From positions 1,550,001 to 1,614,000 of the forward strand of contig VNKQ01000007.1 of NCBI GenBank assembly GCA_016508695.1: a stretch of DNA of 64,000 bases, in the 5' to 3' direction. The DNA comes from Hyphodiscus hymeniophilus. Its lineage: Eukaryota > Ascomycota > Leotiomycetes > Helotiales > Hyphodiscaceae. The notes under the pieces are model-generated. The model did no database searches. It had not been told where the DNA came from and saw only the letters and a program-made list of their open reading frames with translations. This document shows positions 23,505-34,959 of this stretch, piece by piece; within the stretch, counting starts at the first letter, position 1, and the number at the start of each line of letters is the position of its first letter. The position numbers and the translations under genes were made by a program.

Positions 23505-24796
23505 ATGGGCAAACCAACGCAGCCTCACCAACCTGGCGTCTATAGAGATGATCCGGATCGAGACGACGCAGCATCGACCTCTTCAGCCGTGCTGCTAGGT
23601 GATATCGACTACCCAGATGAAGAGCTTCCATCATATACCGATGAGCCAAATGCTTTTACGACCCCCATTCCAGGCGGGCAGTTTCCAACAGCTCCCGATC
23701 CCACTGGCCCTCTCATGACCTGGTATTGGTGTGTCTGCCTTGATTCTTTACGAAAGTTACAAAGTACTGACACCGAACCAGTCCTGCGCCTGCGCTTCCT
23801 TTTTCAACCCACGACAGTGACAGCACCGAGATTCGCACACGGTTCCCAGACTACTCTACCAACGCCAAAACTCTGTATGACATGATCTGCGAACAAGCCA
23901 GCTACCCACCTTTATACTTCGTTGAACTGAATGGGACACATACCGAGACTGTACGCAATGGAAAGAAGGAGACCAAGAACAAAGTGACGGACTTTGTTAT
24001 TCGTATCAACATAACGCATCTGCTTACCCGAGGAATCGGAATAGGGAGCGAGACAGTTGAGCTTTTACCCGATAACAAGCGCGGATACAGAGGAACACGA
24101 ATACCGGTGTTCACGCCGACGGTGGGCATATCAGATGTTGAAAACATGCCTGAGGAGCTCCGGTCTTGGTGTGAAAGCTACGTCGAAAACCCCGCAGGAG
24201 TGAAGTCGTTTACGCTGAATCGGGAGGTGGTCAATCACGATACGAAGAAGTTGCAACATTTGCTAAGATCTGCCATTGCGGGAACACAATATCGAGGGCA
24301 TCTGAGTATTAAGTTCCCTCTATACCACAAACGTGTTGTCGTGTATTCACCCGGGAGGATCAACGAGTGGAGAACCACGAATTGGATTCGATGGGTGTTC
24401 TACTTGACCTTCCTCTGGGTCTTCGCTTGGCCTGTCCTCTTCTTCCTCACGCACAAATACGAAGTCGTGAAGGCTGTTTATAAGTATGCGAACGTACCCA
24501 CGGATGGCGATGGGGAAAGATACTGCTGGGTTATGGCTGAGAATGAATGGTACATGATGTGGGAATCCGCGATTAAGAGAGCTGCCTTGGAGCGTATGGT
24601 CTGTAAGGATAGATGCTTGGACGACGATTATAGGATTGCGACTGCGAATGCAGATGCGAGGGGTGTGGTGCAGAATTCGGTCCCTCGACAATCGACAGGG
24701 AATTCCTTTGCGGATGGTGCTTTAGGATTCTTGAGCGAAGGAGCGAGGATTGCCCAAGGTTGGAATGCATCAAGGGGATGGGGTGCGGATTCCTAG
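23505..24796 (+). CDS. conserved-looking fungal membrane protein of unknown function
   Basis: Two exons, 23505-23722 and 23782-24796, joined over a 59-nt intron with branch site TACTGAC, give 410 residues. I do not recognise the family. The N-terminal 90 or so residues are acidic and Pro-rich (DDPDRDDAA, DIDYPDEELPSYTDEP, a possible PPxY-like PSY motif). A folded globular part follows with LYDMICEQASYPPLYFVELNGTH. It has one clear membrane segment, WVFYLTFLWVFAWPVLFFLT, around residue 270, followed by a basic stretch and many aromatic residues (WVMAENEWYMMWESA). The tail is Gly/Ala-rich (SFADGALGFLSEGARIAQGW). No signal peptide is seen, so it is probably a tail-region-anchored protein of an internal membrane. 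Coding character is good on both sides of the intron. Confidence 0.8.
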
Positions 24797-25818
24797 TTGT
24801 AAGATTTATCATGATATCATTGACTAAAACCATCGGTGCGGTGAAGTCGAACCATTTCAAAAGGCATACGCTGTACTGATGTGTGGAAATCGTTCAGGTC
24901 GTTTCATATCAGTTTTTGGCCATGGATCGCCGTGACGTGTGGCGGGTTGGAAGTGACAGGTGCTTGATGCGGATCAATCAGAAGAAAGACACAGCGCAGC
25001 AGGCACTCTGATCCGATCCCTCGCTCTGCTTCGTCGTGCTTTACTACAGCAGAGCACCAAGCACAGACTAAACTAATCACCTAGTTGTTAAACCTTATTA
25101 AGACTCCACAGAGAAATGAACGCCTCGCCCAAACGCTTCGCAGAGCTGACAAGTGTCCTTTCTTGATTCTGATATGATGTTGATGTCCTCAATTTACTAC
25201 GGACCGGCAAAGAAGGGGCGGAATTAGAAGTGCTGCAAACTAGGGCACTTGGATCGGAGTGTGATATGTGTTGAGATTATTGCTCATATCAAGAAGTCAA
25301 GAACTTTGAATTCTGGGAACCTGTCGAGATTCGGGAGCATGGCGAACTTAGAATTGTTGTTCGATGCGCTGAACAGGCCATTCATACAGATTGGTGCCGA
25401 TGAGCAGGCATTGTTGTATGACCCTTAGAGAAGAAGCTTGTGACAAATAATCTTGGCGAAAGATTTCTTAATATTTTGACTGGGAAGGAGAAATTGCCAT
25501 AGTGGTTCGATTCTCAGCCCACGAACCAACAGTGTAGGAAGAAGTACTGTTTAAAAGTAGGTTATTGCGTTACTGAGAGCAGGTGGAGCATGAAACAAAC
25601 AGTCTAAACACTAAGCGATGTTGATACCGAAGTTTCAACCCCTATATGACCAAACTTCGTCGGCCCTAATCAAGTAAACCCGACTGACTGTTCGTTTCAT
25701 TTATCAAGTTATTCTCAACCGACGCCGTTCCCGCATATGCCCAAGATATCGATTTCATACCTTCATACAATCACGTTTATCGTCCATTCATCATCATCAT
25801 CCATCATATCAAAAACCA
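24797..25818. other. intergenic, no supported gene
   Basis: No ORF or RNA signal that I can support. A B-box-like GGTTCGATTCT at about 25505 has no A box upstream. Confidence 0.5.
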
Positions 25819-27189
25819 TTACCTCTCTTCAACCCGGTCGAGAGTATGTCCAACCTGTGGCCGTTGAGCACTCCCACTCCTTCTTCTTAACCTATTCCTC
25901 TCTTCGGCCTTTTGCCGAAAACCCTCTCTGAAACCTCCAGCCTGTTCTCTCAGCCCACTACTCCGGAACTCGTTCAAGCCCTGTTCACGAATAACCCTCT
26001 GTCGTTCCTCTTCAGCACTGTCATGCATCCCATGTGCAATTGTGCTGTTGACTGTCCCTCTTACCGCCTCGCCCGCACCATGTAATCCCTTGAACGCCGT
26101 CATAACATTATGCCTCTTCCCACCCGCAGCATGGGCTACTGGCGCGGCAGCAGGAGCCTCAGCTAGTGCTGCAGGAGGCACAGGTGTAGCACCCGGGCGA
26201 GAAAAATTCGGCGTGTGGGATCGGCCGGCTACAGGACTCACGGGACTAACTTCCTCATCGTAGCCTTTTAAAGGTGGTGGAGGAGGGAAATCTGGTGAGC
26301 TTGGCGAGTTCCTTTTCTGTGGACTGAGTGGCTGCATCACCATTTCTTTCGAATTTCTCTTCTCAGATCGCGGAGGTGGCGACATGAGGTTTTCGCGTTG
26401 TGGAATGGTACGTCCGCCTCCTGTAACTGAGTTTCGCCGCTCTGTTGGTTGAAGAGGAAAGGCAGAATCCATTTCCGCTATTGGAGTCGCAGCTTGAACT
26501 TGCGGTGTGGAAGGTTGGGCTATACCAGCTGATTGCTGAGGTGTGGGTTTTCGTGGTGGTGTTTCCATGCGTTTGAGGCCTGGTTTTTGGGTCGTGCCTG
26601 TTGTTGGAGCTGCGGAGACTCCGGCAGCGCCATCTTGGTAGGGCTGCTCATAGCCATTATTTTGGGATTGAAGCGATGCTGTATTACCAGTCTGAGCGGG
26701 TGCTTGGGATGCATTGTGCTGCTGTTGGAGAGGTGCAGGGGTTGGGGCTAAATTCTGAGTCGATTGGTTATGAGTTTGTGGATTGAATGTTGTTTCGGTT
26801 TGTGGTGGAGGGTCATTAGATGGATTATATGGCTGGGAAGTGGTATAAGTAGAGCCGTCTGGGCCAACAGTTGTCGTTGCTGCGAACCAATTGTTAGCCA
26901 GTGTGATTTCAAAGAGGCAGCTAAGATATTTACTCGTTGTGGTAGTCGTTGTAGTTGTCACAGTGGTTCCAGGCATTTGTCCTTGCGCTCTTTGGGGTTG
27001 GGTATTGCTTAATCGTTGTGTATCCATGCTGGACACATTGCTACTGGAATAGTAGGTAGAGTCATTGAAGCTGTTGTTGGCCGTAGGAGCTTGCGAAGTT
27101 GCTGTGGGGTTTGAGCTTGGATTTTGGGTCGTAGTGGAGGCGGGGTTGAGGTCTGAACGAGGTTTCTCCTTGTGTTTGAAAATACCCAT
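25819..27189 (-). CDS. low-complexity fungal protein of unknown function
   Basis: The reading frame is open for 456 codons, but 26880-26933 (54 nt, donor GTAAAT, branch GGCTAAC, acceptor CAG) looks like an intron whose length is a multiple of three. Removing it joins TTTTTTTTS to ATTTVGPDGSTYTT and gives 438 residues. The N-terminal two thirds are Gln/Pro/Ser/Thr-rich and probably disordered. The C-terminal part is more ordered: VMTAFKGLHGAGEAVRGTVN, then a charged helix EEERQRVIREQGLNEF and a basic end with RNRLRRRSG. The GAGEAVRGT segment recalls small conserved fungal stress or glycine-zipper proteins, but I cannot name the family. Both spliced and unspliced forms are translatable. Confidence 0.75.
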   Translation of the reverse strand: MGIFKHKEKPRSDLNPASTTTQNPSSNPTATSQAPTANNSFNDSTYYSSSNVSSMDTQRLSNTQPQRAQGQMPGTTVTTTTTTTTSKYLSCLFEITLANNWFAATTTVGPDGSTYTTSQPYNPSNDPPPQTETTFNPQTHNQSTQNLAPTPAPLQQQHNASQAPAQTGNTASLQSQNNGYEQPYQDGAAGVSAAPTTGTTQKPGLKRMETPPRKPTPQQSAGIAQPSTPQVQAATPIAEMDSAFPLQPTERRNSVTGGGRTIPQRENLMSPPPRSEKRNSKEMVMQPLSPQKRNSPSSPDFPPPPPLKGYDEEVSPVSPVAGRSHTPNFSRPGATPVPPAALAEAPAAAPVAHAAGGKRHNVMTAFKGLHGAGEAVRGTVNSTIAHGMHDSAEEERQRVIREQGLNEFRSSGLREQAGGFREGFRQKAEERNRLRRRSGSAQRPQVGHTLDRVEER

Positions 27190-28263
27190 TTTGAAAGCCG
27201 TTTATTATGCACTTAATGCAAGATGATTATAAAGATGCAGTAAAATCTAAACATATATTGATGGTAGAATGGAGGGTCTATACTTGAGAAGCTGGTCATA
27301 CTGGGATGTGGCTGATGTCGTCACTGGCGTAGTCAAAACAGGGGCACCTGCGAGGGAGATCAAGGAACTGGGGGGACTAGTCAACGAGAGCTATATGACA
27401 TTGTGGCTGAAAGCCCGTGCTTGTCCTTTCTTTACAAGCGAGGGGGTAAGGCTGGAGAGGGGTGAAACCTCGTATATCCGTGTTGTTAACGAGACGGCTG
27501 AAATACATCCATAATAGATGAGAATCAGTGATACCTTTCAATGTAAAGTACGAATGAGTTCCAAATACCGGGAAACCAGGAGCTGAGGCATTGACGAACA
27601 GCACGGCGGCAGTCTGTTCGTGATCGTCGGAAGTGGATTTCGGCTGAGAATATGATATCTACACGCCCTTTCTTGATAAGTACTAACATTACAAAAACTC
27701 ATCACGCACTTGCATTTCTTCTTTTGACATCATTATTCCATCCTACCTCAACCTAAAACCTCAACCTTTGCCTATGGCCCCAGTAAACCCTCGGAGCACT
27801 CACGAAGAACCCAGTAAAATGTTGTTGAAGTCATCCTCCTTGTCTCACTCCCATGCCAAGAGCAATCGAGGTATCTTGGACAAGGAGCTTCAAGAAGGCG
27901 CAAAAGTTTGATGTTTTTTCAAGCCCCTCTTCATCCATGTATCTATCTAAACACCATCGCACGTTTATGAACATCAGGATTTCAAATTATTCATGTGAAA
28001 TAGCAATCTCGTTTATCTTTGCATGTTTCTGACTCCTCAAGTCTGATGGCATGTAATATGTTTTGCTACAAAAATTAGGGATGCCCTTTCGCCAATGATT
28101 GATTACTGAGCACGGTCTACCTCTCATAAACACCTCTGTACCGGGTATCAATCGCCACGATTTGAACTATCTTTTTTTTTCTTTGCCAACGTACTTATTT
28201 TGAGTCAGTCGCAGCCATGGAGCTTATCTCGGAGGGAAGTTTACATACATAATCTCGATCATG
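27190..28263. other. intergenic, possibly a small ORF
   Basis: A 45-codon ORF starts with ATG at 27774, after a pyrimidine-rich leader, and encodes MAPVNPRSTHEEPSKMLLKS and so on. It has no recognised domain and I do not call it a gene. Nothing else is supported. Confidence 0.35.
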
Positions 28264-28835
28264 CCTCCAATTTTGTTACCAGAAAAAGTGACTATTGTAC
28301 CGTCTGGCGCTGCTAACGATGCTGATGTCTTCACCAGAGCGACTCAACGGTCGGAAGATGATATTGTGGGAGATGGGCTGGAAGTTAAAGAGTCATCGTC
28401 ATCTTGAACCTCAACAACCTTCGAAGTCGTGAACACTACAGGAGGCACCGTGGCCAACGCCCTATCTCGGCGAACCATCCGTTTGCACGTCATGAGGGAC
28501 GTGAATCGCCTCGATTATTCAGATAACACAAGCCAGAGTGCTGGTCCAAGTTTGGGAAGCAGGCCGCATGTCCAAGGACCTTCACAACTCGAATGCAGAA
28601 ATTCAAGATTGATCCATCTGCACTCCATTCAATCCTACCATCGAAGCGTTTGACAAGAGGCCGAACGAAGTCTGAACGTTATCCGCCATCGAGACTGACA
28701 GAGGAAGGTGACGATGATAACGAGTATCTAAGAACTTCGAATGAAATAAGTTGGGGTCCTTGTGGGCTGCAAGACACAACAAGCACTATGACACGGATCT
28801 CATTTCCTCCTGTTTCATGCATTTGCGAGCGGTGA
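28264..28835 (+). pseudogene. probable broken N-terminal part of a fungal-specific regulator-type protein
   Basis: From ATG 28264 the frame reads MPPILLPEKVTIV and so on for 47 codons, hits TGA at 28405-28407, and continues in the same frame (FEVVNTTGGTVANALSRRTI, then RLHVMRDVNR) to 28653. Another frame carries on with QKFKIDPSALHSIL from about 28593 to 28835. The string TTGGxxxxxxxRRTxRxHVMRD resembles the short conserved N-terminal region of fungal proteins with a C-terminal fungal-specific transcription-factor domain. One stop and at least one frame change imply decay, although unknown introns could explain part of it. The expected C-terminal domain is not found downstream, where the hAT relic lies. 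The assignment is by eye and weak. Confidence 0.33.
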
Positions 28836-29336
28836 GTAGTCGGCTTTGCCAGTTGTTCAATGGCTCACCATTAGAGGAGAACAACTGGGGATACATTGAA
28901 TCCTTCCCCTTACCCCTCTCAAGCCGGACTGAAGAACTCTCCTGTCACTGTTAGGTTACATTGTCCCATACGTACTATTCTCTAATCTCAGTTATTGGCG
29001 AGGTTGCAAGCGGAGGATCATGCTTCCATGCCGACTGCTGATTATTATCCCTCAGACAGAACTCAGTTGCTAGATGCAGCTCCCTTGATGGTAGCAGCTC
29101 ATCATGGTTTCGGAAGGCAATACATAACTCCGCTTTCCTCTCTATTAACCTTTGCCATACTGCTAACATTGTATCGTTTATGGAATGAAGTGCGGTCTCT
29201 AATGCACCGTTAATGTGGAAGAACGAGGCAACCAAAGTTCGCAACAGAAGATTATATCAGTCTTCTAGCCACTTTACGAAGGTACTATCAGTACAGTTGC
29301 CTCCATACTCATTTATGAGATTAGCAGAGAATCCAA
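28836..29336. other. no supported gene
   Basis: ORFs on both strands near 28975-29244 show no domain I can defend. This is the left flank of the hAT relic. Confidence 0.4.
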
Positions 29337-32300
29337 TAAGTAAGTAGACTAACAGTAAGTTCGGGATTTGGTTTCAACTTATAAGTCAGCGAGTTATCAA
29401 ATTTCAAATAAGCCAATAAGTCAGTTGAAGGTTCAATTGGTAAGTACTAATTAGTCAAATATTTAAAATTCGGTTATATAAGGGTCTGTTTTGGGGGGGA
29501 GAATCATAGTAAAAGCAACTGATTTCAGGCGGTATTAGCCGGTAGAATTATATAATTGGCTAATAATTCCTTAGCTCGTAACTTATAGCCTTAAACTTAA
29601 GGTATTATTTCTTCTTGGATTATATGTTTTCACTAGTCTTAATAACTAAGACTTCGATTAATAGCTTAATAATAATAATAATATGTTTTCTTAATACTCT
29701 AGCCCCCGGGAAACTATTAATATATCTTTATAAACCTCTACCGAAGCTCTAAATACCTTTTTAACTAATACCTTTACTCGAATAATATATAGTATTCTTA
29801 CTCGGGTCCTAATAATTGTGAAAGACAAATGCTCCTATTTAACTATAACGTATAACGATAATTATAACCTAAATATACTTCTAAGGGATAACTTACAATT
29901 AACTTATTCTCTATATCGTTAAGGAGAGCCTTTATACAACAATCGTCTTATTGTTATTATTAATTTGCCTTCCTAATATATAGTAGCTATACTATTTAAG
30001 CGACTAAGAATTGCCTAGGTCTAGTACTTAGGCTATATAATCGATAATAACTCTAAACGAACTACGCAATTAAATTAGGTCTATAAATACTATAAGAGCC
30101 TCTTGAAATATCGTTAAAATATTAGTTATAGAATTAACAAAATTCTAGGTTATTATAATCCTTCTTTCTCTCGAACTATTCCTTATATCTTTAATACTAA
30201 TACCCTCGAAAACGCGAAGAACTACGTAAAACAAATATATAAACTTAACAAAGGCGGCGATATTTAAAAACAAAAGAATAAGAGATTATTATAGGCTTCT
30301 GGCTTTATAAGTAAAAGTTACGAGTACTTCGTCCCATTCCGATATTAAGAGTTTCGCAATTAATTCCTTAAATAAGTAATAATAAACGATATTAAACTTC
30401 GAAAGGTAGCTTTAATACGATTACGATATACTTTTAAAATCGCGAATATGTAATCGGCGAAGGTTTTACTTAAATTAGGGTCGATAATAGCCACTTAAAT
30501 CGAAGACCTTTATATATACTTTAAACTAACGATTATTTAAGAAATCAAAAAAGTACGATTAAAAATCTTAATCTCCTTTAACGGCTAGAGTTTAAAGTAT
30601 AAAAAAATCTTATTAGTTAGTATTGTTACGCATTTTGTAAATTCTAAAGGGATAAACGTTAACTAGCTTATTAAAATGCCAGAAACACTTAGGTATAGGA
30701 AGAAGGGAATTAGTACGTAATTTATTACTATAAATTAATACCTATACTAATCCAAACTAGACTAGGCTATAGTGATTCTTTTAGTACTCGAACGATACGA
30801 AATCACACTTTAAAACCTAGGCTTCTTTATTCTTAATAATGCCTCTAATAACGATACTACCCTTCTTAAACTCTTAAAGAAGCTAGGATTTAACCCGATA
30901 AAACGACGTTTATAATATATAAGCTATATTATTAACCTTATCGCAAAATAATACTTATTTAAACAAGATTTAAAGAGCTTTAAAACCGATTATAATAAGG
31001 CAAGTATAAGTTAATAACGAAGGCTTTAGCGCGAAAAAGGTGCTCTAAGAAAGCTATATAACCTTATTGCGTATATTATAGCAAGTGAAAAGCGTATTAA
31101 TTTGTTTAATTTACTTTAAATAAAGTTAAATACTAGAGTAGTAAAAGGGAAGAGATAGAAGCTCCTCTTAGACGGCAGTATACAATAAAACTCCTTATAC
31201 TTAATAATACGACGTGCCTTTAAATTGCGACTTACACTTAACAAGTACGCTATAAACCTCTTTATTTCGCGCAAAGAATATAATATTAAAACCTTTATAA
31301 ATAATAACTTAATAAACGACGATTAAGATAACCTAAAGCTAATTTAAAATTACTTGCAAATTCTATTCCTTCTTACTAAATCGCTCGAAAGAAATACTAA
31401 CCTATAAGAAGAAAACGGCAAGCTAAGTTATAATACCCTCTAGGAGATTCTTCTTGTCTTTAACACAATTCTCTCTTATTTTAAGTAACTACAAAAGCGT
31501 TCTAACGATTATAAGTTCTCTAATTCTCCTCGTATTTAGTCGTTAATAACTCTTGCTTAGACAAAGACTTAGGAATTCTATTAAAAGATTAACACGTTAA
31601 TAGCTTAGGTTATAGCGATAGTTCTTTACCTACGTTAAAAATAGTAATATTTTAATACTTACTAGACAAGTATAGTAATACGATTCGTACGAGACACAAA
31701 AACAAAGCTAAAGAAGTAATAGGAGGAATTATATAAAGGCTTATTAATAGCGGGAATTCGAGTGCGATTACAAACTCTTAAACTTGCGTAAAAGGGTTAC
31801 CTCGAAGAGTTACTCGATTCGATAGTTCCCTTAGCTTCCTTATATCGAAATCGAACCTCTACGCGACGAGACTAACTTATAGAGTACTTGACTAAACCCT
31901 ACGTTAATATAGTACCTTTATAATACTAGGAAGGGAAAAGAGACTAGTGGCTAGAGTTAATAGCGATAATACTCGATTTATTAGTTGTTTTTACTATAAG
32001 TTCTAAGTATAAGAGAGTATTCTCTTCTTGCGCAAAAATAATAATACTAGATAGTAAAAAGCTATTAGGGAAGACTCTTGCGCGATAATAGATACTAAAG
32101 AACTAGAATCGACGTAGTGCAATCAAAATAATAACTTATAATAACGTAATAGAGTTAGATTTGCAAAGCGACGACAAGGTATAGGAATTAAGCATACGGG
32201 AAATATTAAAATAGGCCGAAATAAGTGTGTTTCAAGGGGGTTTTAATAGTAAATATAAGCCCGGAAATATATAGATATCTTAAAAGTATTAATATATAGT

Positions 32301-32480
32301 CTATTTAAGTGTATTTGAGCTTGTTTTAAATACTAGGCAAGTACCTATCGATTTTGTAGTATTGCGGCCCTTTACTAATTAGTACTAATCAAAAAACCTC
32401 TATAAGTCATTAGTTAATTGATATTTAATTAGTAAGTAAGTTGACAATTTATAGTTCACTAATTACTGACTTACTTACTT
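29337..32480 (+). mobile_element. RIP-decayed hAT-family transposon
   Basis: A 3.1-kb AT-rich block sharply different from its flanks. Two transposase landmarks can be read on the plus strand in the same frame, 441 codons apart. Near 30580-30655 there is KILLVSIVTHFVNSKGINV, like the hAT SFDGWTS...LLSIVAHF core. At 31948-32080 there is LIAIILDLLVVFTISSKYKR, then VFSSCAKIIILDSKKLLG, which matches the hAT C-terminal dimerisation region (...SERVFSxAG...DxRxxL), with RVFS at 32014-32025. Many TAG/TAA codons interrupt the rest. The ends carry related inverted motifs: AATAAGTAAGT at 29336-29346 and ACTTACTTACTTACC at 32467-32481, and ACTAATTAGTACT occurs in inverted form near 29446 and 32374. I could not confirm an 8-bp target duplication. 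A short AAT repeat lies at 29668-29682. Confidence 0.72.
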
Positions 32481-33996
32481 ACCGAATTCTCTGGAGATTA
32501 GTCAATATAACTTTGGAGAAACATAATAAGGTTAAGCTAATTAACTCAAAGGCGGTCAAAGCTATTATCTGTAACAGACAATTTCAACAATGGTCATGTG
32601 GTGGCAAGGACAACCAAGAGCCAAAAGTGGTGCTTTGCGTAATTATTATCACACTTGCTTCAGAAATAGGGACTAACTCAATTTGCAGATGTGTTTCGAA
32701 ACGATGTACTGCGCCGGGCTGGAGAATCTAAATTTTAGTCCTAGTCTTAGAGGAACGGAGAGAATGGCCATGGTGCTCGATGATATAAAGGCGGTGCATT
32801 CGCTGCCACGCGTTCAAGGAGCGTGGCCGGTCGTCCCTATTGGAAATTCGAGCCTGTCGCAGACGAGCATTTGCAAGACTTGGACAGTCAGAGATTCAGA
32901 CTATAGATGCCAACTTGAGTTATGTTGCACGAACTATTCGCATTTTCAGAAGGATCTTGCATAACCTGTGCTGAACGGAGCTCATCCGATTTTAAGATTT
33001 GGAGTAGACCTGGTCTGAAGGCCGTCGTAATTGACGAGCGGAGAGAGGAAGACGAGAAGAGGGCCTCAGCTCCGACCATCACAGAGGCCGAGGAGCTGAA
33101 GGGCGATCCTTTCAATACGCTGGAAATCTTTATGTATCTCTTTCGTACGGTCCGAATCGCTCAGAGCTTTACCAGTCGGACTCAGGCGTCGAATCACTAC
33201 CTCACCTCTATTTCCAGCTTAGTTGACCAGAGGGTTTGAAGGTTGGAGATCTTACAGATCACTCTCTAAATGTTCCAAATCCAGTCGCGAATCTCTCAAT
33301 TCTTTTGGGATATGAGGATTTATAGGCCATTCACTACGTTTTTGGACTTCGCCACTTCGGATTCGCAATCGAGCCTCAGATTGATTGTAATCCAGCATCA
33401 TGGTGCACAAAGCAGGTTCGATTTCACTAAGCTAATTGCTATGTTGGTCTTGAGATAGTTGCCAACGATATAGGACCACCTGATTCCTGCTCGATTCTTA
33501 TGTTGCAGACGTTGTGACAATTCTCACTAAGACACCGTGCTTCTCTGCATCAACCGCCGCTTCATGCGGTTATCTCGCGCATAGAGCGTCTGCGCTTAAG
33601 TACAGACGTGCAACAAAAAGTATCAAAAGACACATCTTCAGCCCTTCTGCGCAATATCAACAAAGCTCATCAACCTCACTCACCCTTTCCTCCCCGTCCT
33701 CCCATGCATTCGGGTATCTCCAACCCCCTGCATAGAGCTGTGCCCTCAGCCAGTAAGAAGTTGGCCCACAGTGACGTGCGTTCTGCCGAATCGGTTAATT
33801 CTAAGGGAGGGGAGGTCCAAGCTTCCCTCCAGCTCCAGGTAGCCCGCCCTCACCCCTCAGATCAGCTCGCCCACACCCAAGTCCCAACTTTCCCATCTGC
33901 CCACAACACCATTCCTCCACAACAACATCCCCATTCCACCCAATCATCTATTATAACACATACGATAACCCTTCGACTCGACCGGTTACGGGAATC
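32481..33996. other. no supported gene; right flank of hAT relic and promoter of next gene
   Basis: ORFs at 32683-32964, 32922-33239 and 33608-34033 are open but not recognisable. They could be pieces of a gene damaged by the transposon. The final 300 bp are C-rich leader sequence of the acidic-protein gene. Confidence 0.4.
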
Positions 33997-34959
33997 ATGT
34001 CTACACGCAAGAGAAAGCAAGATGAGGAGCTAGTTGCCCTTCCCTCGGATGAGAGCGAAGAAGAGGAAGAGTGCGTATTGCTCAAATCCTCAGTCGCATG
34101 TTGTCATTGATCATCTATCACACTCCAATTAGCATCACTTGAGCTTCTGCACCCCTCCCTTCCATCGAGATATCGGAACATGCGATGTCGAGAGACAGTA
34201 TCAGGCGCATTTGTTTGTCGGGCTTTGAGCTGAAACTCTATGATGACATCCGTGGCTTATGCAAGCTAACTATATAACCCACAGATACGAAGACTCTGAA
34301 GACGAGGTTCCGGTCGACGATGAAGAGGATTCTGAAGATGAGGCATCTGACGAATCTGCAGAAGAAGGCGACGCTCCCGTTGCAGGTACGCACGTATTTT
34401 GCATGCGGGATTTATCTGCCTCTTATCAGTCATCCCTGCGCTTCATTGATCGCGTTCTCAATCATCATCATGATTCCTTGAACACCCTCATACTAATGCA
34501 ATGAAATGCAGAGGCTGCACCAGCTGCTAAGAAGCGCAAGACTGCTCCGGCGTCAACGGAGGAACTTCCTGCCAAACCGGCTGCAAAGGCAGTAGACAAT
34601 GGCGCAGAGCCTGAGAAGGACGAGGAGGAAGAAGTGGACGGGAAAGAGGAAGATGAAGAAAGCGATGACGGGAACGAGGGTTCGTACTTTCGTCTTCATT
34701 CTCCATATTTAGATTGCCTTGAAAGTTGAGGGATCTCCATTCTGCACGCACGCTTTCAGATTTGTTCAAACTGTCTGAAAGATGGAGCGTCATAGGCTAC
34801 TCTTCTTGTTGCTCCCAGGCTTTCATCCCTTCATTCTTTTCAGAATTTATACTGATTATATGGCATTGAATAGCCCCTCCAAGCAAAGCCAAGTCCAAGG
34901 TCGCACCCGCTGAGGACGACTTTGATGAAGAAGAGGTTGATGTTGAAGATGACGAATAA
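33997..34959 (+). CDS. small acidic nuclear protein
   Basis: Four exons, 33997-34070, 34285-34385, 34512-34679 and 34874-34959, join in frame to 142 residues; introns are 214, 126 and 194 nt, long for this window. The start is MSTRKRKQDEELVALPSDES. The product is almost all Glu/Asp runs separated by one basic patch (AAPAAKKRKTAPAS) that looks like a nuclear localisation signal, and it ends DDFDEEEVDVEDDE. Such proteins are typical of histone-chaperone-like or ribosome-biogenesis accessory proteins, but there is no specific domain, so the role is inference. Every splice phase agrees and the frame stays open, which supports the model despite the low complexity. Confidence 0.78.

Noticed and set aside
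25505..25515. B-box-like GGTTCGATTCT suggesting another tRNA
   Set aside because: No A box and no acceptor stem around it.
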